Source of the DNA: JBDHWG01 sp039810085
Lineage (GTDB): Bacteria > Chloroflexota > Anaerolineae > Epilineales > JAHCIE01
Direction of reading: 5' to 3'
Length of the DNA: 64,000 bases
NCBI GenBank assembly: GCA_039810085.1
Contig: JBDHWG010000006.1
Location: forward strand, 124,001 to 188,000
In this document: positions 31,702 to 39,029 of the stretch, piece after piece
How positions within the stretch are numbered: position 1 is the first letter of the stretch
Layout: each line of letters begins with the position of its first letter
Notes under the pieces: model-generated
The model's database searches: none
What the model was told of the DNA's origin: nothing
Seen by the model: only the letters and a program-made list of their open reading frames with translations
Program-made: the position numbers and the translations under genes

Positions 31702-32604
31702 TCACTCCGTCACCTCGTCACCGACTCTCACGCCCGTCAGCTTTTCCAGCGCCTGGATGAGCGCCTGCGTCCCCAACTCCGATAATCCCTCGCTCTCCAG
31801 GACGCGGAACAGGTTGTGCGCCGTCGTCGTGCTGAACAGCGGCAAGTGCATCGCATCGGCCGCCTCGATGGCCAGTCGCAGGTCCTTCTGCTGGTTGGCG
31901 ATGCTGAAGCCCGGCGCGAAGTCACGCTTCAGAACGCGCGGCCCCAGGTTACTGAGTTGCCACGACCCCGCTGCGCCCCCGCTGACCGCCTCGACCACCC
32001 TGCCCACATCGACGCCGGCCGCCTGAGCAAAGACGAGCGCCTCGGCCATCGCCAGGTTGTTGCCGACGACGAGAATCTGGTTGACGAGCTTGCACGTCTG
32101 CCCCGCGCCATTCGGGCCGATGTGGGTGATCTTCTTGCCCATCGCCTCGAACACGGGCCGCACCCGCTCGACAACCTCCGCCTCGCCGCCCACCATGATC
32201 GAGAGCGTCGCGTTGCGCGCCCCCACGTCACCCCCGCTGACCGGCGCGTCGAGCATGTGGATGCCCTTGGCGGCGAGGGCGGCGGCAATCTCCCGCGTGA
32301 CCTGCGGCGAGATGGTGCTCATGTCGACGACGACCGCGCCGGGCTTCGCGCCGTGAATGATGCCGTTCTCGTCCAGCACGACCTGGCGCACATCCTCCGA
32401 CGCCGTCACCATCGTGACGATGATGTCCGCCGCCGCGCCGACGGCCTGAGGTGACTCGGCAACGGTCGCCCCCGCCGCTGCCAACGGTTCAGCGCGCTGA
32501 GGTGTGCGATTCCACACCGTGAGCGGGAAACCCGCCTTGAGAATATTCTGGGCCATCGGCCCGCCCATGATGCCCAGGCCGACAAAACCAACTCGCTCTG
32601 TCAC
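31702..32604 (-). CDS. NAD(P)-dependent beta-hydroxyacid dehydrogenase (3-hydroxyisobutyrate dehydrogenase / tartronate semialdehyde reductase type)
   Basis: The Rossmann start VGFVGLGIMGGPMAQNILKAGF, the substrate motif MLDAPVSGGDVGARNATLSIMVGG and the catalytic Lys in GAGQTCKLVNQIL define this family. The C-terminal all-alpha domain is complete and the protein has 300 residues. The GTG start at 32604 has AAGGAG in front; the frame continues to 32655 but without a better start. Tartronate semialdehyde reductase (GarR) and 3-hydroxyisobutyrate dehydrogenase cannot be separated by eye. The last codons overlap a GTCAC-rich repeat. Confidence 0.9.
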   Translation of the reverse strand: MTERVGFVGLGIMGGPMAQNILKAGFPLTVWNRTPQRAEPLAAAGATVAESPQAVGAAADIIVTMVTASEDVRQVVLDENGIIHGAKPGAVVVDMSTISPQVTREIAAALAAKGIHMLDAPVSGGDVGARNATLSIMVGGEAEVVERVRPVFEAMGKKITHIGPNGAGQTCKLVNQILVVGNNLAMAEALVFAQAAGVDVGRVVEAVSGGAAGSWQLSNLGPRVLKRDFAPGFSIANQQKDLRLAIEAADAMHLPLFSTTTAHNLFRVLESEGLSELGTQALIQALEKLTGVRVGDEVTE

Positions 32605-32658
32605 AGGACGCTCCTTCGCTGAACCATGCTGACTGGTCAATGGTGTATGCTGCAATTG

Positions 32659-32667
32659 TGCTATAAT
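32659..32667 (+). promoter_or_regulatory. Extended -10 promoter of cinA
   Basis: TGC directly followed by TATAAT (32662-32667) is an extended -10 element. No good -35 is present at the usual distance. It lies between divergent genes. Confidence 0.6.
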
Positions 32668-32701
32668 CGGTATAGCCTAATCAAGAATCGAACGAGGAAC
32701 T

Positions 32702-33952
32702 GTGGACGCAGAAATTATCACCATCGGCACCGAGCTTTTGCTGGGCCACATCATCGACACCAACGCCGCCTGGCTGGCGCAGCAACTGGCGGCGATTGGC
32801 CTGAACCTCTACCGCAAGACAACCGTCGGCGACAATGAGGCCCGCATCGCCGCCGCCATCAGCGAGGCCCTGGACCGCTCCGACGTCATCATCACCTCCG
32901 GTGGCCTTGGCCCAACCGTAGACGACAAGACGCGCGAGGCCGTCGCCCAGGCGTGTGGGCGCGGGCTGGTGCTGCACCCGGAGCTATTGGAAAGCATCAA
33001 GCGCATCTTCGACCGGCGCGGCTTCACCCTGACGGACAACAATTTGCGCCAGGCGTATTGCCCCGCCAACTCCATTCCCATCCTGAACCCGGTGGGCACT
33101 GCGCCCTGCTTCGCCGTCCCCGTTCAGCGGGGCGGCAAGACGCGCTACGTCATCTGCCTCCCAGGCGTCCCGCGCGAGCTTAAATACCAGATGGAGCACG
33201 CGGTCATTCCGCTGCTGCGGGAGAAACTGGGCCTGTCGGCGGTCATCAAGAGCCGCATTCTGCGCGTGGCAGGCATGACTGAGAGCCGCGTGGACCAGAT
33301 TATCGGCGACCTGGAGGAAGCCACGAACCCGACCGTCGGGCTTGCCGCGCATCCCGGTCAGATCGACGTGCGCATCACCGCCCGCGCCGAGAGCGAGGCC
33401 GACGCTGACGCCATGATCGCCGACGTTGAGCGCCAAATCCGGGGGCGCATCGACAAGTACATTTTCGGCATCGACAACGAAACCTTGGAAGACGCCGTGG
33501 CGCGGCTGCTCGCCGAGCGTGGCCTGAGCCTCGCGACGGTCGAGACCAACACGGGCGGCCGCGTCGCCCAGCGTCTCGGTCAAGCGGCCAGCCGGACCCA
33601 GGCGCAGGTGCTCAAGGAAAGCATCGTCGCCATCAGCCCCGACGTTCTGCTGCGCGTCACCGGGGCAGCCAGCGACGCCGATCTCATCACTCCCGCCTCG
33701 GCCCAACAGGCGGCCGAGCACGCCCGCGAGGCGAGCGGCGCCGACCTGGGCCTCGCCATCATCAGCCCCAACGAAGGTCTAGACCCGTACAGCGAACGGC
33801 CCGGCGCGACATATGTCACGCTGGCTTCCAGCGACGGAGGGGTGAGCCGCAGCCTGCGTTTCGGCGGTACGGGCGAGATGTCCGTCTCCTGGGCATCTAC
33901 CGCCGCTCTGGACCTCACCCGCCGCTATCTCCTTGGCATACCAGAGGATTAA
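32702..33952 (+). CDS. cinA: CinA-family protein with degenerate C-terminal deamidase domain
   Basis: The N-terminal COG1058 domain is intact: AEIITIGTELLLGHIIDTNAAWLA, then ITSGGLGPTVDDKTREAVA. In studied CinA proteins this domain can hydrolyse ADP-ribose. The C-terminal domain aligns with PncC (NMN deamidase), but the ESCTGG motif that carries the catalytic Ser is ETNTGG, and the GPGG loop is not recognisable. NMN deamidation is therefore doubtful. The GTG start follows GAGGAACT. The length of 416 residues is normal. It lies close to an operon with a Nudix and an ADP-ribosylglycohydrolase-like gene, which fits an ADP-ribose theme. Confidence 0.88.
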   Translation: MDAEIITIGTELLLGHIIDTNAAWLAQQLAAIGLNLYRKTTVGDNEARIAAAISEALDRSDVIITSGGLGPTVDDKTREAVAQACGRGLVLHPELLESIKRIFDRRGFTLTDNNLRQAYCPANSIPILNPVGTAPCFAVPVQRGGKTRYVICLPGVPRELKYQMEHAVIPLLREKLGLSAVIKSRILRVAGMTESRVDQIIGDLEEATNPTVGLAAHPGQIDVRITARAESEADADAMIADVERQIRGRIDKYIFGIDNETLEDAVARLLAERGLSLATVETNTGGRVAQRLGQAASRTQAQVLKESIVAISPDVLLRVTGAASDADLITPASAQQAAEHAREASGADLGLAIISPNEGLDPYSERPGATYVTLASSDGGVSRSLRFGGTGEMSVSWASTAALDLTRRYLLGIPED

Positions 33953-33978
33953 TCGTCCGTTATCGCGGGAGATACGTA

Positions 33979-34028
33979 GTAACGACTTCAATCCGTCTCC
34001 ACGCGTAAAGGACGATTGAAGTCGTTAC
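33979..34028. repeat. 15-bp perfect inverted repeat
   Basis: GTAACGACTTCAATC (33979-33993) and GATTGAAGTCGTTAC (34014-34028) are exact complements around a 20-base loop. It lies between the ends of the convergent cinA and 80-residue protein genes. A transcript-end hairpin or a dispersed repeat are both possible; there is no T tract. Confidence 0.65.
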
Positions 34029-34052
34029 GATACTCAAGCCAGGAGCGCGCAA

Positions 34053-34295
34053 TTACTCGCCCAACTCAGCGGTTCGCCCTAGGAACATGCGCAGCACCAC
34101 GTCGATAGCTTTCTCGTAGCCTCGATGGAAGGCATCGGCCTCGGAGGGCGGCACATCCGGCGACTGGCGCGCAATCGCCCAGCCCACGTCCTTGGCAATT
34201 TGCAGCTTGCGGCGCACGTCGCTCTCGAAGAAGAGGCTTTCCAGCGGGCCTTCGTCGATATCGTAGCCGCCGTCATTGTCAGACTGCGATTTCAC
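34053..34295 (-). CDS. Small hypothetical protein
   Basis: I do not recognise a family. The GTG start at 34295 is supported by AGGAGG seven bases upstream and gives 80 residues: an acidic N-terminus (DNDGGYDIDEGPLESLFFES) and an alpha-helical remainder (RRKLQIAKDVGWAIARQ and RGYEKAIDVVLRMFLG). There is no membrane segment. It stands alone between two rightward genes, so it has its own transcript. The unusually good ribosome site makes it more likely to be real than its size suggests. Confidence 0.6.
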   Translation of the reverse strand: MKSQSDNDGGYDIDEGPLESLFFESDVRRKLQIAKDVGWAIARQSPDVPPSEADAFHRGYEKAIDVVLRMFLGRTAELGE

Positions 34296-34407
34296 CCCAC
34301 CTCCTCGGTCGGAAAAGATAGGCGCAAGTATAGAGACAGTCGCCAGGGGCGTCAAGCGGTATGCGCACCTATAGCCGCCTGATTGTCCCTAGCATTTTCC
34401 CTGCAAT

Positions 34408-34436
34408 TTGACACACGCAGTAAATCAGAGCATGAT
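34408..34436 (+). promoter_or_regulatory. Promoter of the polyamine cluster
   Basis: TTGACA (34408-34413), a 17-bp spacer and CATGAT (34431-34436). A transcript starting near 34443 would have a 150-base leader before the arginine decarboxylase gene. Confidence 0.6.
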
Positions 34437-34498
34437 TTCAAGTGAGGGCGTCTGCACACTGCGCCATTCAAAACCTGGCCTGCGGGCCACTTGTCGGT

Positions 34499-34577
34499 CT
34501 CTGCCCTATCGCTCTAGCGGGCATGCGGGCAGAGTTATTCATGTAGTGCGCCGTCCTGCGCAAGTCAGGCAGGACGG
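34499..34577 (+). promoter_or_regulatory. Two-hairpin leader upstream of arginine decarboxylase
   Basis: CTCTGCCC (34499-34506) pairs with GGGCAGAG (34527-34534), and CCGTCCTGC (34551-34559) pairs exactly with GCAGGACGG (34569-34577). The second hairpin ends directly before the AAGGAG ribosome site, so it could gate translation. I do not recognise a known riboswitch class. Confidence 0.45.
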
Positions 34578-34593
34578 AAGGAGCCTCACCAAA

Positions 34594-35139
34594 ATGCGAT
34601 TTGTCCCTCGCAAGCTGTTTCTGACTCGGGGCGTGGGAATCCACAAAGAGAAGCTTACGAGTTTCGAGATGGCATTGCGCGATGCCGGTATAGCCCATTT
34701 CAATCTTGTTCGTGTGTCCTCGATTTTCCCACCTGGCTGTCGCATTATCCCACGCGAGCAGGGTCTCCAGGCCATCGAGCCAGGCGAGGTCGTCTTCGTC
34801 GTCCTTTCGGAAAACTCGACCAATGAGCCGCGTCGCGTTGTCACGGCATCCATCGGCGTATCCATTCCCGCCGACTCCAGCATGTACGGCTATCTGTCAG
34901 AGCACCACTCCTACGGCCAGACGGAGAAGGAAGCCGGAGACTACGCCGAAGACCTCGCGGCCACCATGCTCGCTACCGTGTTGGGTGTGCCGTTCGACCT
35001 CGACCGCGACTGGCTGGAACGGCGCGAGCAGTACCGCGTCGGCGGCCACATCGTCGACACGACCTCGATTGCCGCCTCCGCGTTGGGGGACGAGGCCGGC
35101 CGATGGACGACGGTTGTTACCGCTGCTGTCCTGCTCTAA
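34594..35139 (+). CDS. pdaD: Pyruvoyl-dependent arginine decarboxylase
   Basis: This enzyme converts arginine to agmatine. It self-cleaves to create an N-terminal pyruvoyl group; the expected cleavage Ser is Ser43 in VRVSSIFPPGC (Ser42-Ser43). Other family marks are FLTRGVGIHKEKLTSFEMALRDAGI (split by the helix), VVLSENSTNEP and GYLSEHHSYG. The 181-residue size is right. ATG 34594 has GGAAGGAG upstream. A deoxyhypusine-synthase-like gene and agmatinase follow, so agmatine goes on to putrescine within the cluster. Confidence 0.93.
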   Translation: MRFVPRKLFLTRGVGIHKEKLTSFEMALRDAGIAHFNLVRVSSIFPPGCRIIPREQGLQAIEPGEVVFVVLSENSTNEPRRVVTASIGVSIPADSSMYGYLSEHHSYGQTEKEAGDYAEDLAATMLATVLGVPFDLDRDWLERREQYRVGGHIVDTTSIAASALGDEAGRWTTVVTAAVLL

Positions 35140-35222
35140 TTCACACAAACACTGACGCGCCTGGCAATAAGAAGGTCATTTAGCCCCTTCATTGTCAGGC
35201 GGCTGTATTTTTAGGAGGTTTC

Positions 35223-36314
35223 ATGTCCTACGGACGCAAGCTCGATCCGCGCCCGATTGGGCGGAATACCAGTGTCGTAGACCTGGTTGACGATTTCTTC
35301 TTCGCCTACAACGCCGGCCGCCTCCGCGAAGCGGCGCAAATCCTGGCCGACAAAATCCTCCAGCCGGATGTGACGGTGGGCTTGACCCTCTCAGGCGCTA
35401 TCACACCGACGGGCCTAGGCACGGCCGCCCTTGTGCCGCTCATCCGCGCGGGCTTCATCGACTGGATGGTCTCCACAGGCGCAAATCTCTACCACGACAT
35501 GCACCGCAGCCTCGGCTTCGAGCTGTTCCAGACCAGCCCGTTTGTCGACGACGTTCAGCTCCGTGAGGAAAAGATTATCCGCATCTACGATGTCGTGTTC
35601 GACCAGGATGTGCTGCTCAAGTCCGACGCCTTCCTGCGCACCGTCATCGCCGGACCGGAGTTCCAGCACAGCATGGGCACGGCTGAGCTGCACTACCTGC
35701 TCGGCAAATACACCAAAGAGCGCGAGCGCGCCCTCGGCACGCCCTACGTCTCTGTGCTGACTGCTGCTTACGAAGCGGGTGTGCCAATCTATACCTCCAG
35801 CCCCGGCGACTCAACCATCGGCATGAACGTCGCAGCGCTCGCCCTCGCGGGCAACAAGCTCGCCTTCGACGTCGAGCGCGACGTGAACGAGTCCACGTCC
35901 ATCGTCTTCGACGCCAAGCGGCGCGGTGGCAAGAGCGCCGTCATCATCCTGGGCGGCGGCAGCCCCAAGAACTTCATCCTCCAGACGGAGCCGCAGATTC
36001 AAGAGATCATGGGCATCCCGGAGAAGGGCCACGACTACTTCATCCAGGTCACGGACGCGCGCCCTGACACGGGCGGGCTGTCGGGAGCGACGCCGAGCGA
36101 GGCCGTGACCTGGGGCAAGGTGGACCCGGACCAGCTGCCCGACTCCGTCGTGTGCTACGCCGACTCGACCATCGTCTTCCCCATCCTGGCCGCGTATGCC
36201 CTCGCCAAGTGCGAGCCGCGCCCGCTCAAGCGCCTCTACGACCGGCGCGACGAGATGATGGCCGCGCTGCAGGAGTCCTACGCGCAGTATCGTCCTGAGG
36301 ATGAAGAGGCATGA
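35223..36314 (+). CDS. Deoxyhypusine synthase-like aminobutyl transferase
   Basis: The protein resembles deoxyhypusine synthase, which moves a 4-aminobutyl group from spermidine to a Lys. The NAD-binding TLSGAITPTGLGTAALVPLI, the region TGANLYHDMHRSLG, and the catalytic Lys299 in AVTWGKV are recognisable. Bacteria lack eIF5A, so a polyamine is the more likely acceptor; related bacterial proteins have been proposed as homospermidine synthases. It has a perfect AGGAGG site and overlaps the agmatinase start. Neighbours on both sides make putrescine, which would be the natural acceptor. The product is inferred, not shown. The protein has 363 residues. Confidence 0.85.
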   Translation: MSYGRKLDPRPIGRNTSVVDLVDDFFFAYNAGRLREAAQILADKILQPDVTVGLTLSGAITPTGLGTAALVPLIRAGFIDWMVSTGANLYHDMHRSLGFELFQTSPFVDDVQLREEKIIRIYDVVFDQDVLLKSDAFLRTVIAGPEFQHSMGTAELHYLLGKYTKERERALGTPYVSVLTAAYEAGVPIYTSSPGDSTIGMNVAALALAGNKLAFDVERDVNESTSIVFDAKRRGGKSAVIILGGGSPKNFILQTEPQIQEIMGIPEKGHDYFIQVTDARPDTGGLSGATPSEAVTWGKVDPDQLPDSVVCYADSTIVFPILAAYALAKCEPRPLKRLYDRRDEMMAALQESYAQYRPEDEEA

Positions 36315-37216
36315 CCTACGCCTTTCGTCCTCCGGAGAATTTCCTCGGCCTGCCGCCACAGGATAGCCGCTTCGAAGACGCCGAGGCCGTTATCCTGCCT
36401 ATCCCCTACGAAGGAACGGTCAGCTACGGGCGCGGCACATCGATGGGGCCAGCCGCTATCCTGCGCGCGTCAACCCAGGTCGAGCTGTATGACCGCGAAT
36501 TCGGCGGCGAGCCTGTCTTCGATTACGGCGTCCACACAATGCCGTTTCTCGCGCCTGACCTGAGCGGGCCGGAGGCCACGGTGAACGTCATCGCCGAGGC
36601 CGTGGCTGAGATGGCTGCGACCGGCAAGCTGGTTGTCGGCCTCGGCGGTGAGCACACCGTCTCGGTCGGGTTCGGGCGCGGCCTGCGCCAGGCCCTCGGC
36701 GAGTTTACCGTCGTCCAGATCGATGCGCACGCTGACCTGCGCGACGACTACGAAGGGACGCCGTACTCCCACGCCTGCGTCGCGCGGCGCCTCGCCAATA
36801 TCGCGCCGATTGTTCAGCTAGGCATTCGCTCCATCAGCCAGGAAGAAGCCGACTTCATCGCCGCCAATCCCGACCGCATCACAATCTTCTACGCCGACGA
36901 CATCCACACTGACGCCAAGTATCTATCGCGGTTGGCCGAGGCCGTCCGGGGCCAGCGCGTCTACCTGACGCTGGACGTAGACGGCCTCGACCCGTCGATC
37001 ATCCCGGCGACAGGCACGCCGGAGCCGGACGGCCTGACGTGGCGGCAAGTACTGGATATCGTGCGCGTCGTCGTCCGCGAGGCCACCGTGATCGCGTTCG
37101 ATGTCGTCGAGCTAGCGCCGTCGCCGGCCTTGCACAACGCGGAGTTCATTACAGCGAAGTTGGTCTACAAGATATTGAATCTTGTGATGGGCAAACGACT
37201 GTCATCGCGAGCGTAG
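36311..37216 (+). CDS. speB: Agmatinase
   Basis: This ureohydrolase converts agmatine to putrescine and urea. The manganese ligands are visible in GGEHTVSVG, QIDAHADLRDDY and LTLDVDGLDPSIIPATGTPEPDG. The length of 301 residues is typical. The start overlaps the previous stop (ATGA). The last five codons and the stop (TAG at 37214) are supplied by a dispersed GTCATCGCGAGCGTAGCG repeat, so the natural C-terminus was probably altered by repeat insertion. The core fold ends before that point, so activity should be intact. Confidence 0.93.
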   Translation: MTYAFRPPENFLGLPPQDSRFEDAEAVILPIPYEGTVSYGRGTSMGPAAILRASTQVELYDREFGGEPVFDYGVHTMPFLAPDLSGPEATVNVIAEAVAEMAATGKLVVGLGGEHTVSVGFGRGLRQALGEFTVVQIDAHADLRDDYEGTPYSHACVARRLANIAPIVQLGIRSISQEEADFIAANPDRITIFYADDIHTDAKYLSRLAEAVRGQRVYLTLDVDGLDPSIIPATGTPEPDGLTWRQVLDIVRVVVREATVIAFDVVELAPSPALHNAEFITAKLVYKILNLVMGKRLSSRA

Positions 37217-37391
37217 CGAAGCGCTCTCCCAGCGTGGGATTGCTTCGCTGCGCCGCTCAGAACACACAGGACATGCCGTCATTGCGAGGAGGAACGACGA
37301 AGCAATCCCCCGGCGGGTGATAGCCATGCTATAGCCGCTTAGACCGTCTGCCGCAAGGGCGGGGGATTGCTTCGCTCACGCTCGCAATGAC
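37201..37391. repeat. Tandem REP-like palindromic elements
   Basis: Two inverted repeats follow each other. In the first, GAGCGTAGCGAAGC near 37209 pairs with GCTTCGCTGCGCCGCTC near 37243. In the second, GTCATTGCGAGGAGGAACGA (from 37278) through AGCAATCCCCC pairs with GGGGGATTGCTTCGC (from 37361) through CTCGCAATGAC. These are the common GTCATTGCGAG-type dispersed repeats. They occupy the whole gap between agmatinase and the next gene. Confidence 0.8.
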
Positions 37392-37400
37392 GCTGAAGGC

Positions 37401-37874
37401 TCAGTAGCGCTCGTACCAGCCGTCGTAGAAGACGACGCGGCCTAGCTTGTGCGTCCAGTACATTGCGCCACCCTGGAAGTCCTCCCAGGATGCAGAGAGA
37501 CTTCGCGGCGGCTCGGTCGGCCAGCCGAGTGTCCAGCGCACCCAGGGCTGCGAGTCGTAGAGAGCGCCGATGGAGTCGCAGCCGGTGAACGGGTACACGC
37601 GCCCATCGCTTGTCAAGACGAAGATGGTGTGTGTGTCGGAGAACCAGACGGCCGCGCCGTTCTGGAAGCGCTGCTCCTGGACACCAACTGCGTACTCCTG
37701 GGAAGTCGGGCAGCCGAGGGCGTGGGCAATGCGCTGACCTGTAAACCACAGCTTGCCAAACCCGGAGATGGGATAGAAGCTGCACTGCGGCCAGGGGCCT
37801 GACGATGCCTGCGCATGACCAGCGAGGACCAAAACAGAGACAAAGACGACAATAACGAGAGCGACCCTGCGCAT
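37401..37874 (-). CDS. Secreted protein with LGFP-like repeats
   Basis: The N-terminus is a signal peptide (MRRVALVIVVFVSVLVLAGHAQA). The mature 135 residues contain repeats of the LGFP type, such as HALGCPTSQEYAVGVQEQRF followed by QNGAAVWFSDTHTIFVL, and a second, looser copy (LGWPTEPPRSLSASWEDFQG). Such repeats are thought to bind cell-wall or surface polymers. The AGGAGG ribosome site is strong and the promoter is good. The protein is probably exported and surface-bound; nothing more specific can be said. Confidence 0.75.
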   Translation of the reverse strand: MRRVALVIVVFVSVLVLAGHAQASSGPWPQCSFYPISGFGKLWFTGQRIAHALGCPTSQEYAVGVQEQRFQNGAAVWFSDTHTIFVLTSDGRVYPFTGCDSIGALYDSQPWVRWTLGWPTEPPRSLSASWEDFQGGAMYWTHKLGRVVFYDGWYERY

Positions 37875-37918
37875 GAACGTCCTCCTATAAGTAATACGCG
37901 CGTGGGATACTTGTCCTC

Positions 37919-37947
37919 ATTGTATCACACTTTTCCGATTATGTCAT
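37919..37947 (-). promoter_or_regulatory. Promoter of the LGFP-repeat protein
   Basis: On the minus strand: ATGACA (37947-37942), 17 bp, TACAAT (37924-37919). The -35 element overlaps the start codon of the divergent gene at 37941. Confidence 0.65.
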
Positions 37948-38612
37948 CACAAATTCCTGCTTTGGCCGTACTTTATGTTTGCGTTTCACGGACGACTGCC
38001 CGTCGCTGGCTTCTAGACGGCATACCGGCTGATGTCGCGTCCGGCCCGCACAAGGATGATTGTGTGCAGGCATGGCCCTTGCTGTGCCCCTCGCCGACTC
38101 CAGTGGAGGATGTCGTGTGGTTGGTGGCATCCGTTCCGGCAGACAACGTTACCATCGCCGACTGGGACTTAGCCGCTGCATTGGACATGGCGGCCTCCCA
38201 CGACCGCGACGGCCTTCAAGCTGCGTTCGAGGCGTCATGCGTCCCCTTTGCCGCTTATCGAATGGGCCAATACCGACGGCCAGAGGCGTTGGTCACAGGC
38301 GGTATTGCACCTGACCGGCTCGCCCTCCTCGCAACCGACGATCCAGCTGATTGCAGCGACAACGAGCGCGTCTACGGACGGCAGCTCCACCGGCTGCTGC
38401 GGGCGATGATTGGCGCGCCGCCCGCCGCGCCCCTCGCGGCACTCGTAGGCGCGGCTATCGCACGGGGCCGCGCCACACTCGTGGCAGCACACACTGATAA
38501 TGAGCGACGAATAAAGATGTACCGTATCGACAACGGCTCAGGCTACTTCGCCTTCGATGCCGTTCTGGCCGCGCTATTGGGCAGCGACGCCGTAGAAGCA
38601 GGGCCAGGCTAG
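37941..38612 (+). CDS. Hypothetical protein
   Basis: I do not recognise a family. The 223-residue protein from ATG 37941 lacks a convincing signal peptide or membrane helix. It is rich in Ala and Asp and contains blocks such as DVVWLVASVPADNVTIADWDL and GYFAFDAVLAALLGS. No ribosome site is obvious. The frame extends upstream to 37815, but that part lies antisense to the LGFP gene. Coding is supported by length and by lack of a better opposing frame; function is unknown. Confidence 0.5.
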   Translation: MSSQIPALAVLYVCVSRTTARRWLLDGIPADVASGPHKDDCVQAWPLLCPSPTPVEDVVWLVASVPADNVTIADWDLAAALDMAASHDRDGLQAAFEASCVPFAAYRMGQYRRPEALVTGGIAPDRLALLATDDPADCSDNERVYGRQLHRLLRAMIGAPPAAPLAALVGAAIARGRATLVAAHTDNERRIKMYRIDNGSGYFAFDAVLAALLGSDAVEAGPG

Positions 38613-38619
38613 AAACGAC

Positions 38620-38647
38620 TTGACAACAGGCTTGATAGGGCTACAAT
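38620..38647 (+). promoter_or_regulatory. Promoter of the gene at 38710
   Basis: TTGACA (38620-38625), a 16-bp spacer and TACAAT (38642-38647), near the sigma-70 consensus. The leader to the ATG is about 55 bases. Confidence 0.72.
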
Positions 38648-38709
38648 CACTTTATACTATGTATAGTTCGAATAGAGGATGAAGCTAACGAAAGTAACAG
38701 GAGTATAGG

Positions 38710-38982
38710 ATGGCTCAGTTTAGGGCATTGTCTCAGCAAGAAGTGGACGAGATGCAGAAGCCTCGCACCAAGGGCGTCTCGGACCAGCGCAGGGCGCTGG
38801 CGGAAGTGTATCGGAATGAGTTAGCTCAGTATAAGTCGGGCGATTGGGTCGAGGTTTCCCTGGATCCGGGCGAGAAGCGCGATACGGTGAAGAACCGCCT
38901 CAAGCGGGCGGCGCGTGCTCGGGGCCTGGACATCGAATTCAAGCGCACGCGGGGCGACCGTCTCCGCTTTCAGATAAAGTAG
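38710..38982 (+). CDS. Small basic hypothetical protein
   Basis: The 90-residue protein has no recognisable family name. It has an AGGAG ribosome site and a near-consensus promoter. The C-terminal half (KRDTVKNRLKRAARARGLDI, then EFKRTRGDRLRFQIK) is strongly basic and could bind nucleic acid. The first half is helical (LSQQEVDEMQKPRTKGVSDQ). It is followed 47 bp later by a membrane-anchored SH3 protein. Confidence 0.65.
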   Translation: MAQFRALSQQEVDEMQKPRTKGVSDQRRALAEVYRNELAQYKSGDWVEVSLDPGEKRDTVKNRLKRAARARGLDIEFKRTRGDRLRFQIK

Positions 38983-39029
38983 CAGTTTGACAAGCATCAT
39001 GGCAGTCATCATTTACGAGGTTGGCACGT

